Assembly: GCA_008711295.1 (NCBI GenBank)
Contig: VUYV01000074.1
Location: 3,452,797-3,516,796 of the forward strand
From: Anarhynchus alexandrinus
Lineage: Eukaryota > Chordata > Aves > Charadriiformes > Charadriidae
DNA length: 64,000 bases
Reading direction: 5' to 3'
Shown here: one piece after another, positions 12,209 to 24,740 of the stretch
Numbering within the stretch: the first letter of the stretch is position 1
Layout: each line of letters begins with the position of its first letter
Notes under the pieces: model-generated
Told to the model about the DNA's origin: nothing
The model's input: the letters and a program-made list of their open reading frames with translations, nothing else
Database searches by the model: none
Position numbers and translations under genes: made by a program

Positions 12209-12616
12209 TTAATTTTTGCCTGTACTTTTAAATTGCTTTTGACTACTTTTTAACATGTCACTAGGGCTTTCTGGGAGTGGCAGAGCTGCAGTGGAGTAAG
12301 ATATCTGTTTAGCTGGAGAACTGTCTGATGGAAGGGGGGAGACCCCCCTGCTCTGCCCCGCCCCTCCCCTTTGCCCTTGCTGTGTTCCTTCTGGTGCTTC
12401 TTCTTCACTGTCAGCAGAGTACCATATATCTCCAGTTGATGTCATTTGGGAGTCAGGAGTGCAGGAATTGTGTAATCCTAAAGAGGTTGTAGAGACTTTG
12501 CTACTGGCAGATGAGTTCAGGTGCAGTTGCCCATCAGAATCCAAACAGAGTGCCCCAGGATTCGCCATCCCCCCACTGATGGGACCATGTGCAGTAACAC
12601 TTAAATCTGGCACATC
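12209..12616 (-). CDS. Exon-like open frame, unknown product (candidate)
   Basis: The minus-strand frame is open for 135 codons from 12616 to a TAA at 12209-12211. There is no ATG at the beginning. Instead the frame is bounded by a TAG that coincides with a plausible splice acceptor (TTGTATTGTCATGCTAG, exon starting at 12616 with GAT GTG CCA). The product would be hydrophilic and rich in Ser, Thr, Gly and Gln, with an acidic cluster (SADSEEEAPEG) near residue 70 and many SP motifs. This composition is typical of disordered exons of scaffold or signalling proteins. No domain is recognised and no neighbouring exon can be tied to it. It may be a terminal coding exon or simply a fortuitous open frame in a moderately G+C-rich spot. 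Confidence 0.25.
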   Translation of the reverse strand, partial: DVPDLSVTAHGPISGGMANPGALCLDSDGQLHLNSSASSKVSTTSLGLHNSCTPDSQMTSTGDIWYSADSEEEAPEGTQQGQRGGAGQSRGVSPLPSDSSPAKQISYSTAALPLPESPSDMLKSSQKQFKSTGKN

Positions 12617-13274
12617 CTAGCATGACAATACAAGGCACAGTTATCCTGGGTTTTCAATTACTTCACAGGAAACTGTCAGGAAAGAAATATTCCTGGAGCA
12701 GCCCACCAAGTCTAGAGTTTAATTCCTCTGTATATTTTTCTAAAATGATCTCAGATTATAACTCTGCAAGTGGAAATCCAGGGGGTGAAATTTGCTGTGC
12801 AGTTCCACGGTAAAGAGTGTGTGTGTGTGAAGGGGGTGGAGAGAGAATCCTATGCAGCTTTCACTGCTCAGCTGTCTACTGAGAGCTTTCTAGGGTAAAC
12901 ATAGATTTAAATTGGGTAAAATGTGATCAGTACTCAAACCTGAATCATTGTTCTGTGTCATCTGTAGGAAAAACATACTTCAAGGCTCATTTTTGCCTTA
13001 TATTTAGTATATGTTATTTTTGCAGTTATGTAAAATAGGGATCACACTTTATTAGAGTTTTACAACCTTTCCCAAATTATGTGCTTGAGTTGTCATTTTG
13101 CATCTGTATAACTGCTAGAGCAAAATTTCAGGTTGTGAGGAATCACATGCAGCATAAACACACAGGTTTGTTTTGGGGACCGATTTCAGATGCAGCCTTT
13201 ATACACAGTGTTAAATGCTGCACAAAAATCAGAGAATAGCTTAATACCTGTGCTGTTATTTTGCCTATAACAAG

Positions 13275-13350
13275 CTTCATTATTATTAGTCGTCTCACAT
13301 GAGGGAAACTGAGGCAGGGACATAGGTCTGTTGTGTGCTAAGGCAGAGGA
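13275..13350 (-). repeat. MIR-like SINE relic
   Basis: The sequence TTATTATTAGTCGTCTCACATG followed by AGGGAAACTGAGGCAGGGAC resembles the antisense MIR block 'TATTATCCCCATTTTACAGATGAGGAAACTGAGGC'. The core beyond it has decayed. Confidence 0.5.
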
Positions 13351-13914
13351 ATGGTCAGCATTAGCTGTGGGAAGGACACTGTGGCTTTAACCCTGCAAAC
13401 AACATTTGGGATGTTTTACCTTTTAAATACATCCAACTGGGACTGGTTAAATATCCAGCCCTATTTTCCTGCTTCCTTGCTAGACAGCCTACTGCAGAAT
13501 GGAATGGTAGTTACAGCTGTGAGTTAATTGGCCTTTTCTCTGTGTGGCAATAGTCTATTGTAATGAGTGTCACTTGTATCAGTTTCAGCAACACAAAGCA
13601 TAATGCTTTCTTGGCAAGTTAGGCACCTGCAGACCTTCTAATCTTACACGGTAATTAAGAGTTTGCCTCCATCCAGCTCCAGTGAATGATGGGGTAGGAG
13701 CGCTGGGACTGGGTGCAGATGCCTTATTGCATACTTAGTTGATGAATGTGCAACACTATTTGCAACCACTGCCTTCTATTGCTGTAATTATATTCAGGTT
13801 GTTACAGTGACTTACTGTAAGTCTGGTCCAGTATTGCAAATGGGTGTTAACATTCATGTTGCTTTTTTTTGATCGATACCTTAGATTTTGAAACACAATG
13901 TTTCAAAAGACAAA

Positions 13915-13960
13915 TGTTGTTAATGTTACAGTGGGGGAAACTGAAGCACAACAGGTTTGT
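13915..13960 (-). repeat. MIR-like fragment
   Basis: TTACAGTGGGGGAAACTGAAGCAC is close to the antisense MIR block TTACAGATGAGGAAACTGAGGC. Only about 45 bases are recognisable. Confidence 0.4.
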
Positions 13961-14320
13961 TTTCAAAATGGCTTGAGTGGTTTTGGTTTGTTGGTCTCGC
14001 TTTCAAAAGGAAGATGTCTACGCTGTTCCACGGCTCGCAGAACAGAAACATCCACATTAGTGTCCCCAGCCACCCAAACCAGCAGGTGCCCAGCAACATG
14101 TGGAGATACAGCCAAAGTCTGAAAGAAGAATGGCCGCACTGTCCCAGTGCTGTGCCCGGGCAAGCAAACCCTGGTGCACCTCTGCTGCCACACGTCTGCT
14201 CTTGGTTCTGGTGGTGGTAGCTCTCTTAGCTCAGCCACCAGCTACCTGCCCCAGTTTCCACACGGCATCCCTGTGCTGCTCACTACAGAAAGAAGAGGAA
14301 CTTGGTCTAATAGTTGTTGG

Positions 14321-14346
14321 TTTTTTTTTTTTTTTTTTTTTTTTTT
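14321..14346. repeat. Poly-T tract (26 T)
   Basis: An uninterrupted run of 26 T residues. It is the longest homopolymer in the window. No retrocopy or SINE body is recognisable on either side, so it cannot be called the tail of an insertion. Confidence 0.95.
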
Positions 14347-14659
14347 CTGGTAGTGCTCTTTCAGTAAGTCAAGACCTAAGATATTAAAGCCTGGGTGTTT
14401 AGGTTCAGTACTTCTTACCTGGCCGGGAATTAGTCAGTTTTCCGCTTTACCGGGGTCTGTCCCCTCTGATGCACCGTCATGTAGTTTAGCCTCACGCCTC
14501 AGCCTCTCGCACGTACAGCAGTTAGCAAAGGGTTATGTCACACTGCATATGACAGTGAACTGTCTGCTGCTCATCAGAGGGGAGACCCACCTGTGCGCTT
14601 ATGAAGTTTTTCTCACGTGCCAGAAACACTTGTGGGGGAATCCTGGCGCAGGCTAACAA

Positions 14660-14712
14660 TAGTGGGAGTTTTGCCATTGACGTCAGCAAGGCAGTAATTT
14701 CACCCAAGGCCC
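14660..14712. repeat. Ancient amniote palindromic repeat, copy 1
   Basis: The block GGGAGTTTTGCCATTGACGTCA followed by 'gtaatttcaccc' matches a dispersed old repeat of birds and reptiles built around CCATTGACTTCAATGG. A second copy with the same layout (GGAAGTTTTACCGTTGGCTTCA) lies at 34073-34120. The two agree at about 17 of 22 positions over this block. The family name is uncertain. Confidence 0.5.
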
Positions 14713-17700
14713 CTAACGAGATGCGATGGACACAAACCAGGACTCTAGAACAAATTGTTCTGTATCCCATTACTCGCCTCCTGCGCCAGCCCCTCTCCCC
14801 GCACAGCACATGGCAGAACCTCAGGATGTTCTGCAACCCACGCGTACGCAGCACATCTTCCCGAGAAACTGGAGATAACAGCAACATCTCGGCCGAGTGA
14901 CATCCCTCCATGAGCTCACGTGCTGGGTCTGTCCTTGTTCAGGCTTCTGTGTCCTACGGAGCCCTCTGTACCACGCTCCGGGGTTTGTCTGGTGCTCCTT
15001 TCGGGAAGCACAGCTGCCGGCTCAGGCTGGGCCAGTGTGTATATTGCCTCCTCTCTGTTTGCAACAACAGCTTAGATAACTGACGCAGCCCTGTATCTTC
15101 CTAACCGAAAAAGCACAAGCCTTGATTTGAAAAGCAGGTCACCCAGGAGTGTTTATAAGGGCTCAGATTGATTCTGAGGGGTTATAAAGCCCTTCCTGTA
15201 GCTCGTTAAGAACCTGCTGCACAAAGGGAGTTGCAGCTCTTTGACGAATTGTCACAGGGCTGTCACACAAAGGCAGCTTAATGTGAAGTGTCGTATATTA
15301 TTTAGGGTCATGAGTGATGGAGGAAGAGAAGCTCTGGAAATGAGAAAGGGTATTAAGCCAAGGGAAACCGTGTCCCAGGCTTTTGGCCGGTAATGGGCTT
15401 AAGCATAGATCATTTGAATGGCAGGCTGTTAGGCTGGCATTAGAACTATAGGCTACTTAAAAATAGCAGCATCTTAATAATTTAAGAGAGCATCAGAATC
15501 AATATGTGTGAAGTGATCAGAAATAGGCTGTTGTAATTCCAGGAGCCTTCCTCTGCACGGCTGGGCTCGCTGCAGGAGGAGAGGATGTGGGGTGTTCCTA
15601 AAAACTGGGAAACACGTAGAATTAATTAATCACGGAAAGATTTTCACCCTGTATTGAATCTGCATATATAAACACACACATGTATTTTAGCAAACGTATA
15701 TTTTTCTGTTCTGTTGTCACCGGAGGAAAAAATGATTTCTTTAGTGTAGACAAAGGGACTGTTTGATTTAAGGTATGTTGTGAGTGATAGTGTTTGCTCC
15801 CTACAGCTACTATACATGCAGGCAAACACAGAATTATGCGGTAGACATGCTAAATGTTTATTAGTTTTTTCAAGGCTAACCACAAATAGAAAATGAAAAA
15901 CAGAAGGGGAACAAACTCTTGTTCTTCAGGCTTTCCTTTAACTAATGGAAGGAAATATCTCCAGGCTGGTTAGTGATTCACTGTCCACAACGGAGGCCCC
16001 TGACCTGGCTTGTTAGTCATGGCTGAACTTAGCCATTGAACTGATCAGATCTGGCAATTCCTGCTCTCTTTACTAGAAGGTGGCAAGACAAAGTGATTAT
16101 TTGCCCTTGTGTTCTCAGTTCTGGTTGCAACCCCTTCCTCACTATATCCAGATAGCAGGAATGCACTTCAGAGTTCCCAGACGACCACCCTGTCCCACCC
16201 TGCAGAAGGCAGGGATGGTCCTTCGTGATCTTCCTCCCAAAGCTGCTACTTGGACTCCAAAAGGTACCTTTGCTTCTGCACATCTGGGCATGCAGATATA
16301 ACACCTAAAACTTCAAGGGAGATCAAGAGTAAAATAAAGGTTCTTCAGCTGCAGAAAGTGTCTAGATAGCTTGGGTATTTCTCTTTGCTACTTTGGGAAC
16401 TCTGATGTATATCTCCTTGCTGGGTGCTCCTGCTACCATCTGGCAGAGGGAAAGGGTGCGCGTGCATGCATACAGGTACACACATATAAGGACACAACCA
16501 CTTTGCAACAATAAAACTTTGCATTGCTTGCAAAATCTTTTTCTTCCTTAAGAGGCAGTGTGTTTCACGTTTCATTTTACGTGAGTCGGAACAATTCATA
16601 CCAAAGGGATCAAGAACCTAATGAAAAAATCAGTCTTGGAAAACGTGTCTGTGGAAAGGGTTACTGTCACACCGGAGGGTTGGCATTGCTTTGCTTATTA
16701 GACCCGCTAGTGCTTGGGAGTGATGGAGCACTTCGCCAGGTCAGCAAGATTAAGGCAGCTGAAAGGTTTAGGTTTTCCCCTTTGCTCATACGTGAAAGGC
16801 AGAGGAAAGAAATATGTTAAGGGGGGACCAGCAAGATGAGAATTTGCTGCTTGCCAACATCAGCTCTGAGAGGGATTTGACCAAAATGAAGGACAGGCGC
16901 TGGCAGATATTGACTTTGCATTGGAGAGAGTAGAGTTAATTAGAAAGACAGAGACAGCCTTGCAAAAATCGCATCTGCGCTGTCATGTACACCAAATAAC
17001 CCCAGAGAGTGTGGTTTGTTTCCATAATAGTGACTTATGGGGCCAAATAACACTTCTCTAAACCTTTGGCTAGCAGCCATGAACTCATCTTTAAACAGAT
17101 GCTGTCAACATGAAAAATCATTATATATATTAGTTTGGAGATATGTATCTATATTAATATCTCTAACCTGTATTACTAAAATAAACTCTTTTTTTTTCTT
17201 TAAGCCTCACTGACTCTTTGCCATCTCTGTGGTCTATTTGCCTCAACCCAATTTTGTTTCCAAAATTTGACTAGTCAGTTCCCCTTTGATCCACAAGCCT
17301 TTTCAGTGACAGCATCAATAAAAGGAAAAATGACAATTGTGTTGCAATTTAATCAAATGTGGGACCAGAGGTATGTTTGGAGGTATTTTGCCCCAACTGC
17401 ACATTTTCAGCTTTCCACACATTAGGAATTTTATTTTTCAGTTGAATCACTACAACACTCTTCTTTTTCTGTTGTTTTACCACCTGGTTAGGTGACTGTT
17501 ACCATGTCTCTCTGATGTATTTTATTCTAAATTACTTAGTTCATAGTATCATTTTCTCTAGAATATAAATGAGCGGTTGTGTGAAATTCATTGGGGTTTT
17601 TTTCCTCCGATAAACTGAATTCCTCGGTTGGACTTAATTTGGTTCTTGCCTCACAAGTTTACAGTCTAAAAGTAAATAAGCCAGGAAAAAAAAATGAAAA

Positions 17701-18714
17701 TAAGCAAATGGAAGCAGAAGCTCTTTTAACTGTTTGTGAAATGTTTGAAGGCAGTTCTTGGCCTTTTCTGAGGCAGGAGCGTACTCAGGACTGTCTCCAT
17801 ACAGAGGGATTTTTTTTTTTGCTGTTAACTACACCTGCCCGCTGCCCGGGGCAGGTTGCATCTACCAGCCCTTTGCATTCACTTGTCTCAAGACAGCAGA
17901 GGCACTGGAAACCTTTCTTGCTTCTTTTCCCAGCTGACAGTAAGCTCTGTTCTATTGTGTGATATTTTCATAAAAGGTAGAATGTCCTCTTTCTGAGCAA
18001 GGGGTTGAGGGACTTCACTTTGAACCTGCGGCTTGGCTTAGGTCTGACTCCAGGGGCTGCTCGCTTGTCACTGGTTTGGGGAAAACTCTGTTATTCTCCA
18101 TCGCATGAAGCTGCCTCTTGTGCCTGTTGCGCCAATTTTGAACTCTGTGTTGGTCACAGTAATCCCTCCTTATTCTCGATCTGCTTTATTTTCTTTTGTT
18201 GTAAGAAAGACTGATGGGTTGAGCATTTCCCGTGCCGTCACGCTCTCAGGTTAACTCATGACAGCGAGCTTTACTGACAGATCCCTGCTGGCGAGGAAGC
18301 TCTGGTGGTCTGAGGTGGGGGTGACCCTGTGTTCCCGAGATCCTTGGATTCACCAGGGGCAGTGAGTGTCTTGAAGGCCCAGAACTTTCTTCAACACCAA
18401 TGGGAAGAAGCAGAGTCTTGTTGGAAGTCCAGAGTGAAACCCTGTCCTGGCTTTCTTTCCAAAGGATGTTGTGTACCAGGCACTCCCCGTTCCCAGCACG
18501 GGCGTTTCTGCAGAAAACGAGACCTGTCTCAGTGTTGCTCCCCTGAGATGTGTGACTGTCACCACAGTTTTCATCTGTCATGAAGGCAAATGGAAGATTT
18601 TTTTTTCCTCAGCTATTTTGCTTAAAGAATCACTATATTTAAATTAAAGAGGAACTTCATTTCGTATCTTAAATGAAACTCTTCTGAGGCAAAAGCTACC
18701 AGGTAAAGGATATT

Positions 18715-18762
18715 TAAAAAAAAAACAAAAACAAAAACAAAAAAACAAAACAACAAAAAAAG
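18715..18762. repeat. (CAAAAA)n tract
   Basis: A-rich low-complexity sequence with CAAAAA and CAAAA units. It generates a Phe/Val-rich spurious frame on the minus strand. Confidence 0.9.
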
Positions 18763-19044
18763 AGAAAGAGCAAGGCAGAGCTTTGAGCTATTCAAAGCAA
18801 TCACAAGCAACACTTTTCTTTGGCATCAATTCAGGTAATTGTTGTGACGTGTTAGTGACTTTCAGTGAAAAAATCCAGGTCTGAGAGTGAGGGTGATTAG
18901 ATAAATGATGAGAACAGACCTTGTTAACAGCGTGTGGCATTTATGTTCCTCTTAGATCACTGGTTTATGATCAGAGGCTCTCCAGCAGGAAACACGACTG
19001 CAGTTTTTCAATATGCACCTGACAACACTTAGTTTCAGTGACTC

Positions 19045-19150
19045 TTTTTGGCTCTGCCGCAGACTGTGTGTTTGCTTTTGGGCGTTTCACTTGACCTCTG
19101 AGTGGTCCACTTCCCATAAAGCAGGGATATCCGTCCTCTTTTGTTAGCCT
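19045..19150 (+). repeat. MIR-like SINE relic
   Basis: Sense-strand MIR layout is readable in order: TTGGCTCTGCCGCAGACTG, then TGTGTTTGCTTTTGGGC, then GTTTCACTTGACCTCTGAG, then a decayed 'cttcccataaagcagggatat'. These correspond to the MIR core 'GGCTCTGCCACTTACTAGCTGTGTGACCTTGGGCAAGTCACTTAACCTCT...'. This is one of the clearest relics in the window. Confidence 0.7.
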
Positions 19151-22100
19151 ATGGGAAGGATCTGGAGAGGTTGGAGTGGATTCACCAGTGTGAAGCAGCA
19201 AAGAGTATGCGCAAATAGCTGTCTTGTGTCTAAGTGCAATTCCCAGCAAAGGTTTCCTACAGAAAGGCAGCAAAGCCCAGGTGTGGATTAACCAAGAAGG
19301 GTCTCAGATCTGTAACACTGGGTGTGTATGTCTGGATGGGGTTGACCTCCTGGGATTCCTCCTGGCCCTTGTTTAATCTTGGATTCAGTGAAACCAAGAG
19401 AAATAGTGATAAGCATAACGATGCGCTCAGGTTCTCTTACCATCACCATGAAACAGTTCATAAAAGGATTGCCTTGAAATATTGGGTTTCCTTCTTGTAA
19501 ACTGAACCCATCACAGGTTATTTACCATCATTAGTTTTTTATGCTTATTTGAGACTCCTCCTTTCAATCACTAGGGATAGCCACAGATTTAAGAGCTCTA
19601 TACTGCTGCAAGCTTCTTTGCAGCTTGATGTTATTCATATCCTCGATTTTGGGTAATATCTACCTTTAATAACAAAAATACCTGAAGTCAATGAAATGGA
19701 AACACCAATTTTACTCATTGGGAAAGAAAATATTAATGAACAGTCCATGAAACCCCAAAGCTTTAGTTTGAGTTTTGGATAACAATTCAGCTCCATCCTC
19801 TTTCTAATTGAATGTGCCCCCACCCTGACTGTGACATAAAAATCAGATAATGCCAGTGGTTAATTTTTGGTAGACTAAATTAATTATTGCTGCAGTATCT
19901 GATTGATCCAGAAAAAAACTGCAGTTGTCATCATCACTGGGTGGAGACAACACAAGAAGACTGTAACTCAGCAAGACCCAAGTGGGTCTTGCGCTATCCA
20001 TCGTCACTCTGGTTCTGACCAGAGGCACTCTTGTTCTTACTGTATTTTTTACTATGATTACATTTTTTATCCCCAAGAGTTAGTTTGTAGTTTCTGCTTT
20101 GCAGTTATTGTGATGAAGTTGCTGGAGCGCATGTTAATTTCTGATTTTCTGGGTCAGAGCTTCTAGCTCAAGACTGTCAACTACCTTTCTGTCTTAGAAT
20201 TATGTTACAAAGCCATATCTATCTTGATGTAAGCTCTAGTAATGTCAATAAGGAGGGATAACATGTTTGGAGAGTGGATAATAACATCTTTGCACCAAGG
20301 AATTAGGAGCTTTTTATTTCATTCATAAATAATATGGAGCTTTATGAACTTAGCCCATTCTTCTTTATAGTCTTCAGATATTTTCTTGTACCTCTGTAAT
20401 GCAGGAAAATCTAATCTGATACTGTGTCAATATTAAAATGCATCTCTAGTTTTAAGAGGTTTTCTCTATAAGTAATTATCCTTATTTTATTTTTAAACTT
20501 AGGAATGTGATTCCTTGTTAAATAGACTTTTCTGATTGTTGCTGAATTTCAGGGATTAGGGCTGGCACTGCAAGACTGCAAAGGGTAAAATAAAAAGCAT
20601 TCTTAATGAAGAGTCTGAATCCTTGGGTTCCCATGGTAGGTGTCAGAGGGAGGTCTACAAAGTTAGCCAAGAATGTTTGTTTTATCATAAAGTTTCAATG
20701 AGCATAAAAAGGATTTTTATTTAAAGTAAAAATCATTTTTTATATAAACAAATTAATTCTAGAATATCTTATAATAACAGAGAAGACAGATATCAGCACT
20801 AGCAAACCCATTAGATCCTATGCAAGTTTGTGTAATATCTCATATGAATGCAGAGGTCTCTGCATTCCCATCAAAACTTCCACTCAAACCAGTGTCCCTT
20901 AAGCCTGAATCATGAAGAGTGCAGTCAAAGAGGTTATCAAACTACTGTCTTTGATCCTCTTTTGACTTCAGTTAGAAGGGATTCATTAATTCCTGTGGCT
21001 CAGCAGTGGTCTTGCCTGAAGCCTTGAGCTGAAGCTCACCAAAGTTAATGGAGTTCTTTCTCTTGATTTAATCATCTTTGAATGAAGCCCACTAAGATGG
21101 TAGGATGAAGTCACTACCACACAATCCACGGAATTAAATAAATATGCCTATTAAAAAAAGCACAAAAGCTTGATTAAGAACAGGTTGCAAAAATACAATC
21201 AGTATTTCCCCGTGTTTAGTTGTGTAACTGTCAGTGCTGTTCTTGTTTCTTTAAGCTTTGGTACAATCAGTTCCCTGTATGTTATCCAACAGATTTTAGG
21301 GGATTATAGGAAGTTTCAGTATCAATAGACAACATCTGGCTTTCTGACATTCACGTCTGCATGAAGTAGGATTTATTCTGCAATTCAGGAGCATCATTAT
21401 AATATTTGTTTCAATATTTCAGAAGTGTGTGTCTGTTCATCAGTAATTCTTTAGGGATATGCACTGTTTTCACTGTGTTTTTCAAGTTGCTGTGGTAACA
21501 AGGAGATATTCTGCTTATTATTTTCCATGTGCCAGATCTGTGACCTGGCTATTGGCCCAGTTCTGGGAGGTATTTAATACCGCCTGAAAGTGTCAGAGTG
21601 CCATCAACTCACACGTAAACCAAAAGTTACCAAGGGCATTTAGTCAACCTCACGGTTGTGAAAATGCTGTCTGCCTATTGATAGCCATGAAACAATACAA
21701 ACTTGATATGCCTCTTCGGCTGCGGGTACCTGCCAACTGATGCAAGGGTCAGCCAGACCAGTTGAACAAGATGTGGAAGAAATCAAGTGGAGTTGTCCTC
21801 TGTAACAAGAGAAACAGAGGGAAATCAGCTTCCGCCTTTAGTATCTATAGGTACTTTTTCTAGGCTCTGTCCCTTAATTTGTACCTGCGTTTCGCGGGCA
21901 GAACACCTGAGAGGGTAAATGTCAGCCGGGCAGGTGTTGCTTTGTGTAGGATCTCTGCAGTTAGAGCAGACTTGAAGCCCAGAGGTAGGCTTCTCTGAGT
22001 GTTGTCTTTCACTGTGTGGCCACATGATCACAGAATCGTGCCCGCAGTAGCTGCTCTGGGCATTCAGTGTGAAGTGGAATAGGTACTTCTCCAATTTGCC

Positions 22101-23599
22101 CCATTCCCTGGTGTTGCTGTTGAACTACAACTGCTTTTCCCCTTTCTGGAAAGCTGGTGTTCCTGCGCTTTTACTGTCACGGGTCCTTTCTCGGTGATGT
22201 AGTGTTCACTACCTGAGACCGTGTGGCAGAGCTTTCTGGGGATTAAATTATGCCATACCTAGGCACACAGGGAACTATATAGACAGAGACATACTCTATA
22301 GAAACTCACACTAATTCCACTGTCCTGCCAGCCACTCACTGCCTGCTGTTCAGGGTAACAGTTTGCTACAAGACCCACCAGCTTTGCATATAGTCAAAGT
22401 AAGACCAAGTCTTCAACTGAAGTGTGTTCTGATGTTGCCTAAAGAATGTTATTTTGGCGATATTGCTGCCCCTTCCTAGCAAAGGCTGAGACTCAAACCA
22501 GACTGCACTGTACACCCATTTGCCAGGCTAGAGCAAACTGGAGGGCAGTATGGACGGATGCTGGAACTAGTAAGTGCTGGGATTGGTGCCATCACTCTTC
22601 TTGCTTTCTGCAAGATCTGTCGGAACTTCCAGGTTCAGATTTTTGGAGATTCAACAGTGATGGCTATATTTTGGTTGAGAAAACATTGTCTAAAATGCAC
22701 CTTTGACCAGGGAATTGACTCATAGGAAGGGTGGGCACACTCTGCAGTAGGGCTGGATTTCACTGGGAGCTCTTAGGTGCTAAGTTCCTGCAAACAGTAA
22801 GGAATATACGTAAATAATGAGGTGTAGCATACCACTTAGAATGTGCTCTAAATACTGGCACCAGACAATTCACAGCACCAGACAATTCATGACCTCACAT
22901 AACTCTGTGTTGTGATGAAAGCATGTGACTTCTGACTGATATAAATCACAGTTCTCTTAGTGCTCGACATAGGAGATTGTGAGTCTGAGCTCTGCTTAAA
23001 TGTGCATATGCTCCAGAATGAGCATTATGAACCCAAATGTCACCAGGAATCTCAGGCTTGCTTTCTTCCCGTTGATTACTTACCTGTGCAGAGCAGCTTT
23101 ATACTGCAAGGTGGAATAACGATTCTCAGTTGTGTGAAGGTCTTCTATATTTCCCTTTCAAGATATAGCACAAGTACTTTGATATAATGGAAAATCCTAT
23201 GACAGGGAAGTTTTGTCTCGCATGGGAATAGCCAGATTGAGGTCCTGTCTAGTCCTGTACAGCACGATCTGCAATATGTTTACTGCTGAAGTCCAAGAAA
23301 CCCTGCAGGGAACAACCATGGAATTAGCTATGCACAGCTGAGAATTTATTTTTGTTAGGATGTTAATTTCGAAAAAGTATCCTTTCCAAGGTTTGTTATT
23401 GCAAACCTTCTATTAATCTTCATTAGCACAGCTTCAGTGCTTTCAGGAGCTGTTTAAATGAATGATACGTTAAAAACTCTCATGTTGGAGTGATTAGAGA
23501 AATAGCAGTTTTCTGATAAAAGGTTACACCTGAATGTTATTTTTCCATTATTAAGTGAGAGGGGGGAATGTGGGCTTAGTATTTGGGGCTCTGGGAAAC
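19151..23599. other. Long unique A+T-rich stretch, no gene or repeat seen
   Basis: About 4.4 kb with few open frames and no recognisable transposable element beyond a possible palindromic-repeat fragment near 19670-19725. The part from about 20.2 to 21.8 kb is notably clean of low-complexity sequence. It could hold conserved non-coding elements, which cannot be judged from one genome. Confidence 0.45.
22858..22889. repeat. 15-bp tandem duplication
   Basis: GCACCAGACAATTCA occurs twice, 17 bases apart (22858-22872 and 22875-22889). A minor slippage duplication. Confidence 0.85.
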
Positions 23600-23668
23600 T
23601 GTTAAATTCTGCACTCTGTTTTGCTTTGGGCTGGTTTTGTGACTATGGGAAAATTGCTTGGATTTGGA
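23600..23668 (+). repeat. Possible MIR-like fragment
   Basis: The order TTCTGCACTCTG ... GTTTTGTGACTATGGGAAAATTGCTT resembles the MIR core 'CTCTGCCACTTACTAGCTGTGTGACCTTGGGCAAGTCACTT'. The match is weak. Confidence 0.35.
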
Positions 23669-24079
23669 TAAATGCTCGCATTGCTGTGGCTCAACAAATT
23701 ACTGCATGTCATGTGGGTCATGGTCATTGTCTCGATGCAGGTGCTCAGCTCTGCCTTCATGTAAGGTCATGCTGCCTTAGTGAAACTTCCTTTATGGCAC
23801 ACTAAGCTAAGTCTTAACTACTTTGCATCAACTGAGAGGCGAGAGCTTTCACAGAGGTGGCTCACCCAAATCAGGAGGTGCACGGTAGCTCACTGGTGCC
23901 TCTGGTTTCTCTGTGTGAAATGTACTTTGAGCATAAGTTCACATTTGCTGCACCATATGGCCGGAGCCAGACGCAGTGGAGGGCCAGCCTGAAGGCAAGC
24001 CAAGGTTTTGCCCTGCACGCCTTGTGTTTCTCTGCCTATGTGAATCGGCTGAACTTCAAACTGCATCCAGAGGGTGCGT

Positions 24080-24212
24080 TGTAGCTGTGTGGGTGATCAT
24101 GGAGCTTGGCCTTGAGTGAGAATCCTTGCCTCAGTTTTCCACCTCTGAACTGGGGCAGGTCACATATCCCCAGCAAACAGCTGAATTGTGAGGATAAATG
24201 CATAAAAAAAAA
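24080..24212 (+). repeat. MIR-like SINE relic
   Basis: GTAGCTGTGTG at the start, TTGCCTCAGTTTTCCACCTC in the middle and ATTGTGAGGATAAATGCAT near the end occur in the MIR order (core, CCTCAGTTTCC block, TTGTGAGGATTAAATGAG tail). It lies 370 bases upstream of a second MIR relic in the same orientation. Confidence 0.6.
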
Positions 24213-24574
24213 TCAAAATTAGAGAACTGCTAACAGTATTCTGTTGGTTTTGCCATGAAAAATTCAGCCCATGCCCATTTTGGCTCATAGGCTAAGGAGT
24301 GGGCCAGAGTCACTCCTGGAGGAATTCAGATTGAAAGGAGGGTTTTGGGGTTTTTCCCTGATTTTTTGTAACTAAACCTCTGCCTTTCCACAGACACTAA
24401 CCAACACCAAGCACTGGCACGCAGTAATCACTCTATTCAGAAATGAAGGTGAATGCTTTGAAAAGAGAGCGCTGGCTGCCACGGAAGGGTAGAGCAGAAC
24501 CTGGATTTAAGACAGAATTGGCTGTATTTGTATCTAGTCCAGTGTGTTTTATTGTCAGGTTCACTTGGAGAAAA

Positions 24575-24740
24575 CGTTGGACTGGGACACAGAAGCCCTG
24601 AACTGTGTCCTTGGTGGCTGTTCAGACTAGGTACATGATCTTAGGTGAGTCACATCATATCCCTCTGCCTCCATGTCTGGTAGGTAATTACATCCCACTG
24701 TTGTAAAGTGCTGTGAGACCTCCCAGCGAGCGCTGAGTGT
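24575..24740 (+). repeat. MIR-like SINE relic
   Basis: TTGGACTGGGACACAGAAGCC, then TACATGATCTTAGGTGAGTCAC, CTCTGCCTCCATGTCTGGTAGG and TGTTGTAAAGTGCTGTGAGA follow the MIR consensus from its 5' third to its tail (TGGACTGGGAGTCAGGA ... GTGACCTTGGGCAAGTCAC ... GTAAAGCGCTTTGAGA). It is the most complete MIR-like copy here. Confidence 0.7.

Larger units (their letters stand above)
12617..19040. other. Unique non-coding stretch with MIR fragments
   Basis: No gene is recognised. Holds the MIR-like fragments near 13.3 and 13.9 kb, the poly-T tract at 14321-14346, a palindromic-repeat copy near 14.67 kb, an AT-rich patch at 17110-17170 and the CAAAAA tract at 18715-18762. The open frames around 14.5-14.9 kb lie in a locally CpG-richer patch and carry no motif. 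Confidence 0.55.

Noticed and set aside
14321..14346. Poly-T tract as the tail of an antisense retrocopy
   Set aside because: No gene-derived or SINE-derived sequence and no target-site duplication found next to it.
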